Below, one piece after another: positions 20,283 through 29,322 of a stretch of DNA of 64,000 nucleotides. A program made the translations under genes and the position numbers. A model generated the notes under the pieces. It was not told where the DNA came from, made no database searches, and saw only the letters and a program-made list of their open reading frames with translations. Numbering within the stretch: the first letter of the stretch is position 1; each line of letters begins with the position of its first letter. The DNA comes from Chromobacterium paludis (GTDB lineage Bacteria; Pseudomonadota; Gammaproteobacteria; Burkholderiales; Chromobacteriaceae), in contig NZ_CP043473.1 in assembly GCF_008275125.1 (NCBI RefSeq), positions 2,232,001-2,296,000 on the forward strand, in the 5' to 3' direction.

Positions 20283-22526
20283 ATGCCAAGACTCACTCTC
20301 GCCGCGTTGTGCCTGGCCCTGTCCGCCGCCTTGAGCGCGCCAGTCCAGGCCGCGCCGAAAATCTACAAGATGCCGCACCAGGCGCAGGCCAAATCGCGCC
20401 AACCCGCAGCCCCCCGCCTGTGGCGGCAATTGCCGCCTACCGACTTCCAATCGCGTTACCGGCTGCAGGACAAGCGCAGCGTGATAGGCAAGCCCTCCAA
20501 GAAGCTGGCGCTCCACGCCGCCACCGCGCAATGCCAGGACATGAACGCATTGGCCAGCCACAGCGGCGCCGATCTCGCCAACTACCTGGTCTCCCTGCCC
20601 GACTACACCTGCACTTACGGCCTGTTCGCGCTGGACAAACCGCTGGCCGCCACCATCTACAGCGCGGCCAACCTCAACGCCGCGGCCAGCCGCTTCTCCC
20701 AGGAGGCCGCCGGCTACAACGCTTCGTCCATGGCCCTGGTCAACCTGACGCTGTATCTGCGCGCCGGCTACTACCTGGCCGGCAGCGGCACCCTGCCGGC
20801 GCTGGACCCCAATCTGCAAACCACGCTGCGTCCCGGCATCAAGCAGCTGGCCGACGGCGCCGCGCTGTTCGCCGCCAACGCCCAGGCGCCGACCACGGCG
20901 CACGAGGTGATGACGCTGATCACCAATATGGCGGACGAGGCCTATTACCTGCCGTCCATGCGCGCCATCGTCCAGCGCTACACCAATACCGCGGCCAATC
21001 CCAACGCGGCGCAAGCGCTGCGCGAAACCACCGCCAGCCAGGGCTTCACCGGCGCGCTGACCGTATTGTTCTACGCCCACGGCCGCGGCGCGGCCCTGCC
21101 CTTGCTGCAAAACGACGGCAGCTACTCGGCGGCGCTGACCCAGTTCGTCCAGGCCGACAAAGCCAGCTTGATCGGCACGGAAAGCGCCTTCCAGCTGGGC
21201 GACGCCACGCGCGAAGGGCTGCGCTTCATGCAGTACCCGGCCTTGTTGCCCGCCATCAAGCCGCAAGCCAAGGCGATACTGGCCGGCAGCAGCATGACCG
21301 GCGCCGACAACGAGCTGTGGCTGGCCGCGGCGGAAGCAGTCAAGTACTACGACAATGCCAACTGCTCCGAATACGGCACCTGCAATTTCGAAACCAAGCT
21401 GGCCGACGCCGTTCTGGTCAACCGCTACACCTGCAGCCCCACCATCCACATACGGGCCCAGGAAATGACCACGGAGCAGATGCAGTCCTCCTGCGCGCTG
21501 CTGCAAAACGAGGAGTCCTACTTCCACCAAATGCTGCAGACGCATAACCAGCCAGTGGCCAACGACAACAACACCTCGCTGGAAGTGGTGGTGTTCGACG
21601 ACTACAACAATTACTCCAAATACGCTGGCGTGATCTACGGCATCAGCACCGACAACGGCGGCATGTATCTGGAAGGCAATCCGGCCGATCCGAACAACCA
21701 GGCCCGCTTCATCGCCCACGAGGCCTCCTGGCTGCGCCCCGCGTTCAAGGTATGGAACCTGGAGCATGAATACATCCACTACCTGGACGGCCGCTTCGAC
21801 ATGTACGGCGACTTCGCCGCCGCCACCCAGCAACCCACGGTATGGTGGATAGAAGGCTTGGCCGAGTATCTGTCCTTGCGCAACGACAACCAGACCGCCA
21901 TCGACATCGCGAAGACGGGCAACTACAAGCTGAGCCAGATCTACGGCAACACCTACGATATGGCGGATTACGTCACCCGCGCTTATCGCTGGGGCTATAT
22001 GGCCACCCGCTTCATGTTCGAGCGCCACCGCGCCGACATCGACGCCATGCTGCCGCTATGGCGCAAGGGCGACTACGCCGGCGGTTACATGGGCTGGATG
22101 CGGCAGATCGGCAGCCGTTACGACAATGAGTTCGCCGCCTGGGCGCAAAGCGCCACCACGGCAGGCCAGCCGCCCTTGCCGCCCAACACCGGCCTGCCAG
22201 CCTGCCATGAGGCCTATCCGGAACGGCTGGGCAAGAACTGCTCTCTCTCCGGCTTGTCCTCATCCTACGCGGCCTACGCCACCATCCTGCTGCCGGCCGG
22301 CGCGCGCAATCTCAGACTCTGGACCAGCGGCGGCAGCGGCGACGTGGACCTGTATGTGGCGAAGGACCGCTATCCCACGCCGTCCAGTTATGACTTCGCC
22401 TCGGCCCGCGCGGGCAACGAGGAGTCCGTCAGCATCGCGGCCCCGCAGTCCGGCCATTGGTATTACCTGACCCTGCAGGCGAAACAACCGTTCTCCAACG
22501 TTTCCATCAGCGCCAGCTACGAGTAA
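20283..22526 (+). CDS. Secreted M9-family collagenase
   Basis: The 747-residue protein has a signal peptide (MPRLTLAALCLALSAALSAPVQA). An activator-like helical domain is followed by a peptidase domain with zinc motif HEYIH (His495-His499) and the downstream Glu in WIEGLAEYLS. A C-terminal pre-peptidase (PPC) domain of ~100 residues ends the protein (SGGSGDVDLYV; GHWYYLTL). M9 enzymes cleave collagen triple helices outside the cell; PPC domains help binding or secretion. The start is set by GGAGA seven bases upstream; a longer in-frame reading has no secretion signal. The PAS-AraC regulator gene follows 158 bases downstream and may control it (inference). Confidence 0.94.
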   Translation: MPRLTLAALCLALSAALSAPVQAAPKIYKMPHQAQAKSRQPAAPRLWRQLPPTDFQSRYRLQDKRSVIGKPSKKLALHAATAQCQDMNALASHSGADLANYLVSLPDYTCTYGLFALDKPLAATIYSAANLNAAASRFSQEAAGYNASSMALVNLTLYLRAGYYLAGSGTLPALDPNLQTTLRPGIKQLADGAALFAANAQAPTTAHEVMTLITNMADEAYYLPSMRAIVQRYTNTAANPNAAQALRETTASQGFTGALTVLFYAHGRGAALPLLQNDGSYSAALTQFVQADKASLIGTESAFQLGDATREGLRFMQYPALLPAIKPQAKAILAGSSMTGADNELWLAAAEAVKYYDNANCSEYGTCNFETKLADAVLVNRYTCSPTIHIRAQEMTTEQMQSSCALLQNEESYFHQMLQTHNQPVANDNNTSLEVVVFDDYNNYSKYAGVIYGISTDNGGMYLEGNPADPNNQARFIAHEASWLRPAFKVWNLEHEYIHYLDGRFDMYGDFAAATQQPTVWWIEGLAEYLSLRNDNQTAIDIAKTGNYKLSQIYGNTYDMADYVTRAYRWGYMATRFMFERHRADIDAMLPLWRKGDYAGGYMGWMRQIGSRYDNEFAAWAQSATTAGQPPLPPNTGLPACHEAYPERLGKNCSLSGLSSSYAAYATILLPAGARNLRLWTSGGSGDVDLYVAKDRYPTPSSYDFASARAGNEESVSIAAPQSGHWYYLTLQAKQPFSNVSISASYE

Positions 22527-22684
22527 AGCCTAGCTCATGGCCGCGGCGGCGTTCCGCCGCTGCGGCATTTCTTGCAAATTGCATGACGATGAACCATCTT
22601 GTTTTAAAGAAATGCCATTGGAATTCACATGGCAGAATCATCCCTCGCCACGGCGCGGGGGACTTGCGCAAGGATCGTTACGTC

Positions 22685-23431
22685 ATGCACATGCCCATGC
22701 AGCAACCGCATCTGGTTTGCGACCTGGCCGCCGCCCGCGCGATGGCGGCCCTGTTCGACCTGCTCCCGGATGTCGTGTTTTCAGTCAAAGACCTGGACAG
22801 CCGTTATCTGGCGATCAGCCAAGGCTGCGTTCCTCGCTGCGCCTTGCGCAACCGTGGCCAGGCCGAGGGCCGCACCGCGCACGAGCTGTTTCCCCAGGCG
22901 ATGGCCAACCGCTACCGCGAACAGGACACGCAGCTTTTTTCCGAGCACATGCCGCTGCGCAACCGGCTGGACCTGACGGTCTACCCCGACGGCGCCGCCG
23001 GCTGGTGCCTGACCAACAAACAGGCCCTGCTGCATCCGGACGGCAGGCTGTTGGGCTTGGTCTGCATTTCCAAGGACCTGGCCGACCTGACGCGGGAAAA
23101 ACTGCTGGACGAACGCTTCGCCGCCTGCGTCGACCACATTCATGCCCACTACCATCGTCCGCTGCATCTGGAAGAGCTGTGCGAGCTGTCCGGCCTCAGC
23201 ATCGGCCAGCTGGACAGAAGAATGAAGCGGGTGTTCCAGCTGCGCACCGGCGACTTCATCCGCCTTACCCGCATGGACGCGGCCTGCCACGCCATCCGCC
23301 GCGGCTGCGAGCCGCTGGCCGACATCGCCGCCGCTTGCGGCTTCTCCGACCAAAGCGCGCTGACCCGGCTATGCCGCCAGCTGCTGGGGCTGAGCCCGCG
23401 CCAGCTGCGCATGCGGGAGCGCGGCGGCTGA
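22685..23431 (+). CDS. PAS-domain AraC-family transcription regulator
   Basis: The protein has 248 residues from the ATG at 22685 (AAGGAT upstream; a second ATG lies two codons later). Residues ~20-135 form a PAS-like domain (LPDVVFSVKDLDSRYLAISQ). The C-terminal ~105 residues carry two helix-turn-helix units of the AraC/XylS type (LEELCELSGLSIGQLDRRMK and LADIAAACGFSDQSALTRLC), ending LGLSPRQLR. It is a cytoplasmic DNA-binding regulator; the PAS ligand is unknown. It sits between the collagenase and the type VI cluster, so either could be its target. Confidence 0.9.
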   Translation: MHMPMQQPHLVCDLAAARAMAALFDLLPDVVFSVKDLDSRYLAISQGCVPRCALRNRGQAEGRTAHELFPQAMANRYREQDTQLFSEHMPLRNRLDLTVYPDGAAGWCLTNKQALLHPDGRLLGLVCISKDLADLTREKLLDERFAACVDHIHAHYHRPLHLEELCELSGLSIGQLDRRMKRVFQLRTGDFIRLTRMDAACHAIRRGCEPLADIAAACGFSDQSALTRLCRQLLGLSPRQLRMRERGG

Positions 23432-23731
23432 GCCGGCCGCGCCGCCGTGCCGCTTAGAACGCGCTCACGATCATGGTGGCTTGGCGGATGGCCCATTTGG
23501 GTTGCCGGTGCAACCCGGCTCGCAGGAAGGGGATCTTTGTTCCGTGGCGCAACCGGTCCGGATATCCCGGCCCCACCGCAAGCCTGCCCCGAGCCGCGGC
23601 TGAACGCTCTGCGCGCGAATCTTGGACTCGCTCAGCGACAGGCGCTAGCGTCAAATCGCCCAAACAGGCAGCCGCTTAAGACCCTGGACCTGCCACCCGA
23701 CGGCAGGCATGAAAGGATCGTGAACAGGCTG
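23432..23731. other. Convergent intergenic region, no gene seen
   Basis: Spacer between the AraC-type gene and tssA. A short GGGTTG / CAACCC hairpin (23499-23516) is present without a T-run. I see nothing else. Confidence 0.45.
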
Positions 23732-24787
23732 TTAAGGCAACACTCCCAGCAAGGACCACAGCCGGCGCGCCTCGGCATCGCTGGCCAGCAACTCGGCCAA
23801 TAACTCGCGCAGGGGCTTGTCTCCCCACTCCACCGCGCGCTGGATCAGATAAGGCACCGGGCTATGCGGTTCGGTTCGCGCCAGATAGCCGGCGATCAGG
23901 CGCAGCTGGCGATAAGCCTCTTCGCGATTGGCCGGCTCCGCTTGCCGGTCACTGGCCGGCTGAGCGGAGACATCGCGCTCGCCGGTGGAGGGCGCCGCTT
24001 CTGCGGCGGCAGGAAGAGAAGGTTGCATCGCGCCTAGCTCCTGAAGCGTCTGCATGAAATGATCCAGCGCCTGGCGCAGGGGCTGGAACGAGGGCGCGTC
24101 GGCAGGCATGCGCGCATCGCACCAGGCATCCAGCGCCTGCAGCAAGAGGCGTGCGTCCGTCAGCGCGGCGGCCTCCCGCGACGCCGGCGGCAGCGTTTTC
24201 ACCCAGCCTTCCAGTTGCCGGCAATCGTGCCGGGCCGCCCGGCCATCCGCCTCCGACAGCCGCAAGCGGCTCCACTCGCGCCAGACGGCAAGAGTGGGCA
24301 CCGTCACCTCGCGGGGCGGTTCCGCGTCCAATAGCGGCAGTTCCGTCTCCAATACTTCGGCATAGACACGGATTAGCCAGGCCAGCGGACCGCTGCGGAA
24401 GGACATGTCCCCGTCCTTGGGCAGAGGATGCACATCATCCCAATAGCGCTCGCAATATCGCAGCAGCAGCGCCAGCGCGTCGCGCAGCCCTTCCAGCCCG
24501 CGCCGGTGCAGCCAGGCCTCGCCCAGCCAGGCCGCCACCGTCAGGTCCTTGCCCCTCTCCATCAGCAGCCGCCCGGCCAGCGCCTCCACGCCGGCCCAGT
24601 CCGCCTGCTTCAACGGCCGCTCCCAAACCCCTGCGGGCAGCGACGGGTCATCCTGCCTTCTCAATTCCCGCAGCTCGTCATATTCCGTCGCATAGCGCAG
24701 GGCCTCGCCGCAGGGCGCGTCATCGGCGATGGGCCGCAGCAAGTCCGCCAGCCGCCGCTCCGCCTCTGCGTCCAGTTCAATGCTCAT
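23732..24787 (-). CDS. tssA: Type VI secretion protein TssA
   Basis: The 351-residue protein has the ImpA-type N-terminal domain (LLRPIADDAPCGEALRYATEYDELRE), the WAGVEALAGRLL and YWDDVHPLPKDGD segments, and a C-terminal domain ending in a TEPHSPVPYLIQRAVEWGDK-type segment found in short TssA proteins. TssA organises baseplate docking and sheath polymerisation. It is the last gene of the minus arm, with its ATG three bases after the tssM stop, so it is translationally coupled to tssM. Confidence 0.95.
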   Translation of the reverse strand: MSIELDAEAERRLADLLRPIADDAPCGEALRYATEYDELRELRRQDDPSLPAGVWERPLKQADWAGVEALAGRLLMERGKDLTVAAWLGEAWLHRRGLEGLRDALALLLRYCERYWDDVHPLPKDGDMSFRSGPLAWLIRVYAEVLETELPLLDAEPPREVTVPTLAVWREWSRLRLSEADGRAARHDCRQLEGWVKTLPPASREAAALTDARLLLQALDAWCDARMPADAPSFQPLRQALDHFMQTLQELGAMQPSLPAAAEAAPSTGERDVSAQPASDRQAEPANREEAYRQLRLIAGYLARTEPHSPVPYLIQRAVEWGDKPLRELLAELLASDAEARRLWSLLGVLP

Positions 24788-24790
24788 GCC

Positions 24791-27700
24791 TCATCCCCCA
24801 TCGCGTTGCCCGGACAGCCCGGCCTCCGTCCGCTCCGCCGCGCGGAACGGCGAAGCCGGCGCCCGATACGGCAGGTTGCTGGCGCCGAAACTGGTCTTGC
24901 CGCCAGTCGCGGACAGCGTCAAACGCAAGAACATGCGCGCGGCGGCGTTGCCGCCGCCGGGATTATGCACCGGCAGCGACAACATCAGCGGGATGTCGCC
25001 GGACTCCCCGGACTCGCTCAGGGCGGCCCCGACGCGGTTGTCGCGCATCATCCGCAATAGCGACCAGGGACCGTCATAACTCCAGCTGGCAATCCGCTCA
25101 AACACGCTGAGGCCAGGCTGCATCGGGTCATAGAGCGGCGACTGCGGCGCGTCCTTGGCCCAGCGCAAGGTCAGCGTCACCGGCTGACCCACGCTCCAGT
25201 GCCAGCGCGCGGCGCCGCCTGGATACGTCACCTTCAGCGCCGGGCTGGCAAGCGTCCATTCGATCACCTGGTCGGCGCCTTTCTCCCGCTCGCGGTCGGT
25301 GCGCCAGCTCACGCCCACGTCCACACCTTGCCACGGCCCGCCGTTTTCGCGGACAAACAGCGGCCCCAGCCAGACGCGCGCCGCCTGGATGGATTCGATA
25401 AAGCGGCGCGCCGCGGGCGCCTGCGGCGACTTCAGATCCTGCAAGCCCGCCGCCGCCAGCGCGGCTTTGTCGTCCACCAGCCGCAGAAAGGCCGCCACCT
25501 GCTCCGGCGCCGCGTCCGCCGCATCCGAACGCGGCGAAAACGGAAAGCGGTTGGCCAGATGCTGGTTGAAATAGGCCGCCAGCCGCCGATAAGCCTCCGC
25601 CCCGCCCTGCAGCCGCAAGGCGTCGCAGCGGCTGTCCGCCATTTTCAGCAAGGCCTGCGCCCGGTCGGCAAAAAAAGTTCCGCCTGCCGGCCGCGCCGTC
25701 AGGTCCAACACGCCGCGGCAATTGCCCACATCCATTTCATTGAGGTCGTGGCCGATCAGCGTTTCCAACACCGCCGGCGCGCTATCCACCGCTTTCTCGC
25801 GATAACGGCGCAGCTCCGTCGCCAGATCCAGCCAACGCTGGATCAGGGCCTGATCGTCTACCGCCTGCGTGCCTTGTCGCGGGCCCAGCCAGGCCAGCCC
25901 TGCCGATTGGCCTTGGGCAAGGGCGGCCACTTGTTCCAGCTGGCCGCTCAGATATTGTTTCAGCTCGCCGGCATTGCCGACGCGGAAGGCATGGAAGCCG
26001 GCGTTGCGCGTGCCGTCCCACCAATCGAAACTGCCCTGGGTCGGCCGATAGGCTTCCAGCGACTGCAGCCTCCGCTCCGCCTGACGCAGCGAGGCCAAGG
26101 CGCGCTGGTCCATCGCCCGCGCCACCTCATCGCGGATATCGGGTTGGCCCAGGTCGTCGAAGGCTGCCAACAGCGCCGGCATGTCGCGGCTCATCGCCTC
26201 GAAGCCGGTTTCCGGCTGCGGGCTCGCGGTAAGTGAGGCGCGCCGCGCCAGTTCGCCGCGCATGCTGCGCGCCACCACGGCGTTCAACTGCGCCACCGTC
26301 TCGCCGCGGTATTCGAAAGGCAACGCCATGCCGGCGCCGCCCAGGTATTTCTGATAGTCCGCATAATCGCGCAGGGCCGCGGCCAGCCTGGCCGCATCCA
26401 TGCCGGCCAGGCTGGACAGCCGGTCTCCATCCACGCTGAACGGTTGAGCCATGAAAGCATCCAGCGCGGTTTTCAGCTGCGTCAGCGATTTTTGCAGCTC
26501 GATGCCGCCCGAGGCCTGCTGCGTCAGCAGGGCCGATGTCGGCGCGGCATCGCTCAGCCAGCGCTTGTGAAACTCCTGGCGCGCCGCGATGCCGGCATCC
26601 TCCACTTGCGTCACCACGTCGGCGCCGATCAGGCCGCTGCGCGCCGCTTTTTCCATCAGCGCCGAATAGCCCGGCACCAGATCGTGTCCGGACGCCCGGC
26701 CCCATGCGCTGTTGATGGAGACGATCAGCTTCTGCAAGCGGTCTATGCTATTGCTGAGCTGCTTCAGCTTGTCCGCCCCGTCCAGCTGTCGATTGTCCAG
26801 CAGCTGCAGCTGCCTCTCCAATTGCGCGATATCGTTGCGAAAATTCTGGCTGGTATACAGCTTGCTGTACCAAGACTGCATCAAGGCCTCGAAATGGCCG
26901 CTCACCACCGGCTTGATCCGCTTCAGGCTGATCGGTTCGGCCAGCGGCGCCTCGCCGTCGGCCAGGGCGCGTCCCAGATTTTCGCGGGCGCCTGCTGGCA
27001 AGGGGCGCAGATTGAGTTCGAACAAGGCATTGGCCAAGCCCAGCGCCTCCTCCGGCGCCGACAAGGGATTGCGCGCCGCGCGGTTGAACTGCTCCACCTG
27101 CCGCTCCAGACGTCCCGCCTCGCCCACCAGCTGTTCGGCCAACTGATACTCGGGCCAGGTTTCCGGATAGCCCTCCTGGTCGACATCGGCGCCGTCCTCG
27201 TCCTCTATTCGCGCCAGATCGCCGGCGTCTCGCAGCAGCCGGTGCTGAACAGGCTGCATCACGATGATGCGCATCGCATGGCGCAGCGTGGCTTCCACCC
27301 GCCCATCGAGGGAGGAAAACAACGAGCTGGGGAACAAAAGCGTGGCAAAACGCCGCGCCGGCATGCGCTCCATCGCCTGCCACAGCACACGGATGCGCTG
27401 CGCCGTCAGCGCTTCGCCGCCGTCAGCCTGCTCGCTGCCACTCTCCAGCGCCAGCACCTGCCGCTGCTCTTTCAACAGCTCTATGCGCCCCACCGCCTGT
27501 TGCCAGAACCACGCCATCCCTGCCAGCCATAGCGCGGCCACAACCCCGGCGCCCAACAAGGTCCAGCGCTGCCAGCGGCGACGCAGGCGCAGGATGCGCG
27601 GAATGGCTTGCGCCAGCCCCTGCTCCGCCAACACCCGCAAACGCAATAAACGGCCGGCGAAGAAAGGCTCTGGCTCACTCGGCTCGTCTGCGCCTCCGCG

Positions 27701-28582
27701 CTCGCCGGTGAAATAGATGCCGCGCAACAGCGGGGCCTCGCCCAGGGCGTTGCCCCGGAACACCGGATCGCACAACGCTTGCAGATTGCCGCGGGCCTCC
27801 ATCAACCGGCGCGGCAATAGATACAGTTCGCTCGCCACCTCTCCGCCCAACGCGCCGATCTCCGCCACCGTTTCCTCCACGGTGCGTCTTACCTGCTCCA
27901 GCGCTTCCTCCACCCACTCCGGCTGATAAGCGGCGCTGGCCAGGTAGGGCGAGGACCAGCCCAGCATCGCGTCGCGCGCGTCGGCCGGCAGGGCCTGGGC
28001 CAGCTCGACGAAGCCAGGCACCCTTTCGGCGCCGGTCACCACCAGATAGACCGGCAGGCTCAGCCCCAGCCGCTGCTGCAAATCGGCAAACTTGCGGCTG
28101 GCGGCCAGGCCGGCGCTGACCGACATGCTCTCGCTCCACAGCTTTTCCGCCGACACCACCCACACCAGCGCGTCCAGCGGCCGCTTTCCCCGCGACCGCA
28201 GCAGCGCGCCCAGCAAACGGCGCCAGCCGGACAAGGCCGTCAGCGCGCCGTCCGGGTGGGTGAACATGTCCTCCGGCGCCACCAATACGGCGCCGTCCAC
28301 GCCGTACCACCAGCGGCCAAACCAGTTGGCCTCGCCATCGCATGTCAGATGCAGCGCCTGGCACAGGGTTTCCACCGTGCGCGTGCGCTCGCCCAGAGCC
28401 AACACCCAAGGCAGCTGGTAACGGCCCTCGGCCCCGGTTTCACGCTCGAAACGCCGCACCGCGCCGCGAAAGCTGCGCCGGGCCGGGTCCGCCTCGCGCC
28501 GCAGCCACCACGCCACGGCCAGCAGCAGGCACAGAAACAACACGGCCAACAACACCAGCCAGACAACTGACCATACGCTCAT
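24791..28582 (-). CDS. tssM: Type VI secretion membrane protein TssM (IcmF)
   Basis: Starting at the ATG that overlaps the tssL stop (ATGA), the protein has 1263 residues, normal for TssM. It begins with a transmembrane pair (SVVWLVLLAVLFLCLLLAVAW) and a cytoplasmic IcmF region (LDALVWVVSAEKL; YLVVTGAERVPGF). A third transmembrane helix near residue 355 (LLGAGVVAALWLAGMAWFW) is followed by a large periplasmic domain. The membrane complex TssJLM anchors the secretion tail in the envelope. I did not see a clear Walker A motif in the cytoplasmic part; TssM proteins with and without one exist. Confidence 0.96.
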   Translation of the reverse strand: MSVWSVVWLVLLAVLFLCLLLAVAWWLRREADPARRSFRGAVRRFERETGAEGRYQLPWVLALGERTRTVETLCQALHLTCDGEANWFGRWWYGVDGAVLVAPEDMFTHPDGALTALSGWRRLLGALLRSRGKRPLDALVWVVSAEKLWSESMSVSAGLAASRKFADLQQRLGLSLPVYLVVTGAERVPGFVELAQALPADARDAMLGWSSPYLASAAYQPEWVEEALEQVRRTVEETVAEIGALGGEVASELYLLPRRLMEARGNLQALCDPVFRGNALGEAPLLRGIYFTGERGGADEPSEPEPFFAGRLLRLRVLAEQGLAQAIPRILRLRRRWQRWTLLGAGVVAALWLAGMAWFWQQAVGRIELLKEQRQVLALESGSEQADGGEALTAQRIRVLWQAMERMPARRFATLLFPSSLFSSLDGRVEATLRHAMRIIVMQPVQHRLLRDAGDLARIEDEDGADVDQEGYPETWPEYQLAEQLVGEAGRLERQVEQFNRAARNPLSAPEEALGLANALFELNLRPLPAGARENLGRALADGEAPLAEPISLKRIKPVVSGHFEALMQSWYSKLYTSQNFRNDIAQLERQLQLLDNRQLDGADKLKQLSNSIDRLQKLIVSINSAWGRASGHDLVPGYSALMEKAARSGLIGADVVTQVEDAGIAARQEFHKRWLSDAAPTSALLTQQASGGIELQKSLTQLKTALDAFMAQPFSVDGDRLSSLAGMDAARLAAALRDYADYQKYLGGAGMALPFEYRGETVAQLNAVVARSMRGELARRASLTASPQPETGFEAMSRDMPALLAAFDDLGQPDIRDEVARAMDQRALASLRQAERRLQSLEAYRPTQGSFDWWDGTRNAGFHAFRVGNAGELKQYLSGQLEQVAALAQGQSAGLAWLGPRQGTQAVDDQALIQRWLDLATELRRYREKAVDSAPAVLETLIGHDLNEMDVGNCRGVLDLTARPAGGTFFADRAQALLKMADSRCDALRLQGGAEAYRRLAAYFNQHLANRFPFSPRSDAADAAPEQVAAFLRLVDDKAALAAAGLQDLKSPQAPAARRFIESIQAARVWLGPLFVRENGGPWQGVDVGVSWRTDREREKGADQVIEWTLASPALKVTYPGGAARWHWSVGQPVTLTLRWAKDAPQSPLYDPMQPGLSVFERIASWSYDGPWSLLRMMRDNRVGAALSESGESGDIPLMLSLPVHNPGGGNAAARMFLRLTLSATGGKTSFGASNLPYRAPASPFRAAERTEAGLSGQRDGG

Positions 28583-29322
28583 TTGCGCCACTCGCCTCCA
28601 TTGTCTCCCTGGTACAGCAAGGGCCCGACGCGCCGTTCGATATCCAGCCAGAAGACATGGCCCACCAGCAGCACGGCCAGCGCCAGCGCCGCCACGCCCA
28701 GCATCAGGCGGAAGCCGTCCGGCAGCATGCGCCTGACTTCCTGCCGCAGCGGCGGCGAGGCGCTGGAGCGCTCCAGCGTCGAGCCTAGCGCGCGCGAATC
28801 GGCCTCGCGCTGGTGAACGAAGGCGAACAGCTCGCGCCGCCAATCTTCATGCTGCTCCAGGCCGCCCGGGCCGCGCAGCCGGCCATAAAAACCCAGCACC
28901 AGGCATTGCAGGCAGACATTGGCCAAGTCTCGCGAGGCCGGATCGCGCTCGCGCAATATCTTTTCCATCGCGTCCGGGGCCTTCTCGCCCGCGGTCCGGG
29001 TGCCGAACAGCCGCTGCTCCAGCGGCAGGGCTTGCCATAGCGTCTGGCCCGGCCATTCTCCGAACAGCAGCTTCTCATCCACCAGGGACACAAACAGGTA
29101 TTGCATGAGGTCGATCTGGGCCTGGCCGGCGGCGCCCACGCGCACGCCGGCGTTGCGGCTCAGGCGCCGCGTCAGCATGCTGGCCGACTCGGCAGCCTGC
29201 TCCGCCATCGCCTCCGCCCCCTGTCCGCCCAAGCGCAATTCGTCGAAGACCCGCAGCCACTCCGCGTAGGCATCGCCAAAAGCCTCGCTCAACGGCATCG
29301 CGTAGGCGCCGGCCTCAATCAT
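28579..29322 (-). CDS. tssL: Type VI secretion membrane protein TssL (DotU)
   Basis: The 247-residue protein starts at MIEAGAY, with AGGAG at good distance. It has a cytoplasmic DotU domain (FVSLVDEKLLFGEWPGQTLW; CLQCLVLGFYGR) and one C-terminal transmembrane helix (~203-222, LMLGVAALALAVLLVGHVFW) with a short periplasmic tail. There is no C-terminal peptidoglycan-binding OmpA domain, so anchoring must rely on TssM/TssJ or another protein. Its start lies inside the end of tssK and its stop overlaps the tssM start. Confidence 0.96.
   Translation of the reverse strand: MIEAGAYAMPLSEAFGDAYAEWLRVFDELRLGGQGAEAMAEQAAESASMLTRRLSRNAGVRVGAAGQAQIDLMQYLFVSLVDEKLLFGEWPGQTLWQALPLEQRLFGTRTAGEKAPDAMEKILRERDPASRDLANVCLQCLVLGFYGRLRGPGGLEQHEDWRRELFAFVHQREADSRALGSTLERSSASPPLRQEVRRMLPDGFRLMLGVAALALAVLLVGHVFWLDIERRVGPLLYQGDNGGEWRK

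Noticed and set aside
20250..22028. Minus-strand frame opposite the collagenase
   Set aside because: It is antisense to a gene with a clear signal peptide and zinc motif; the translation is low-complexity.
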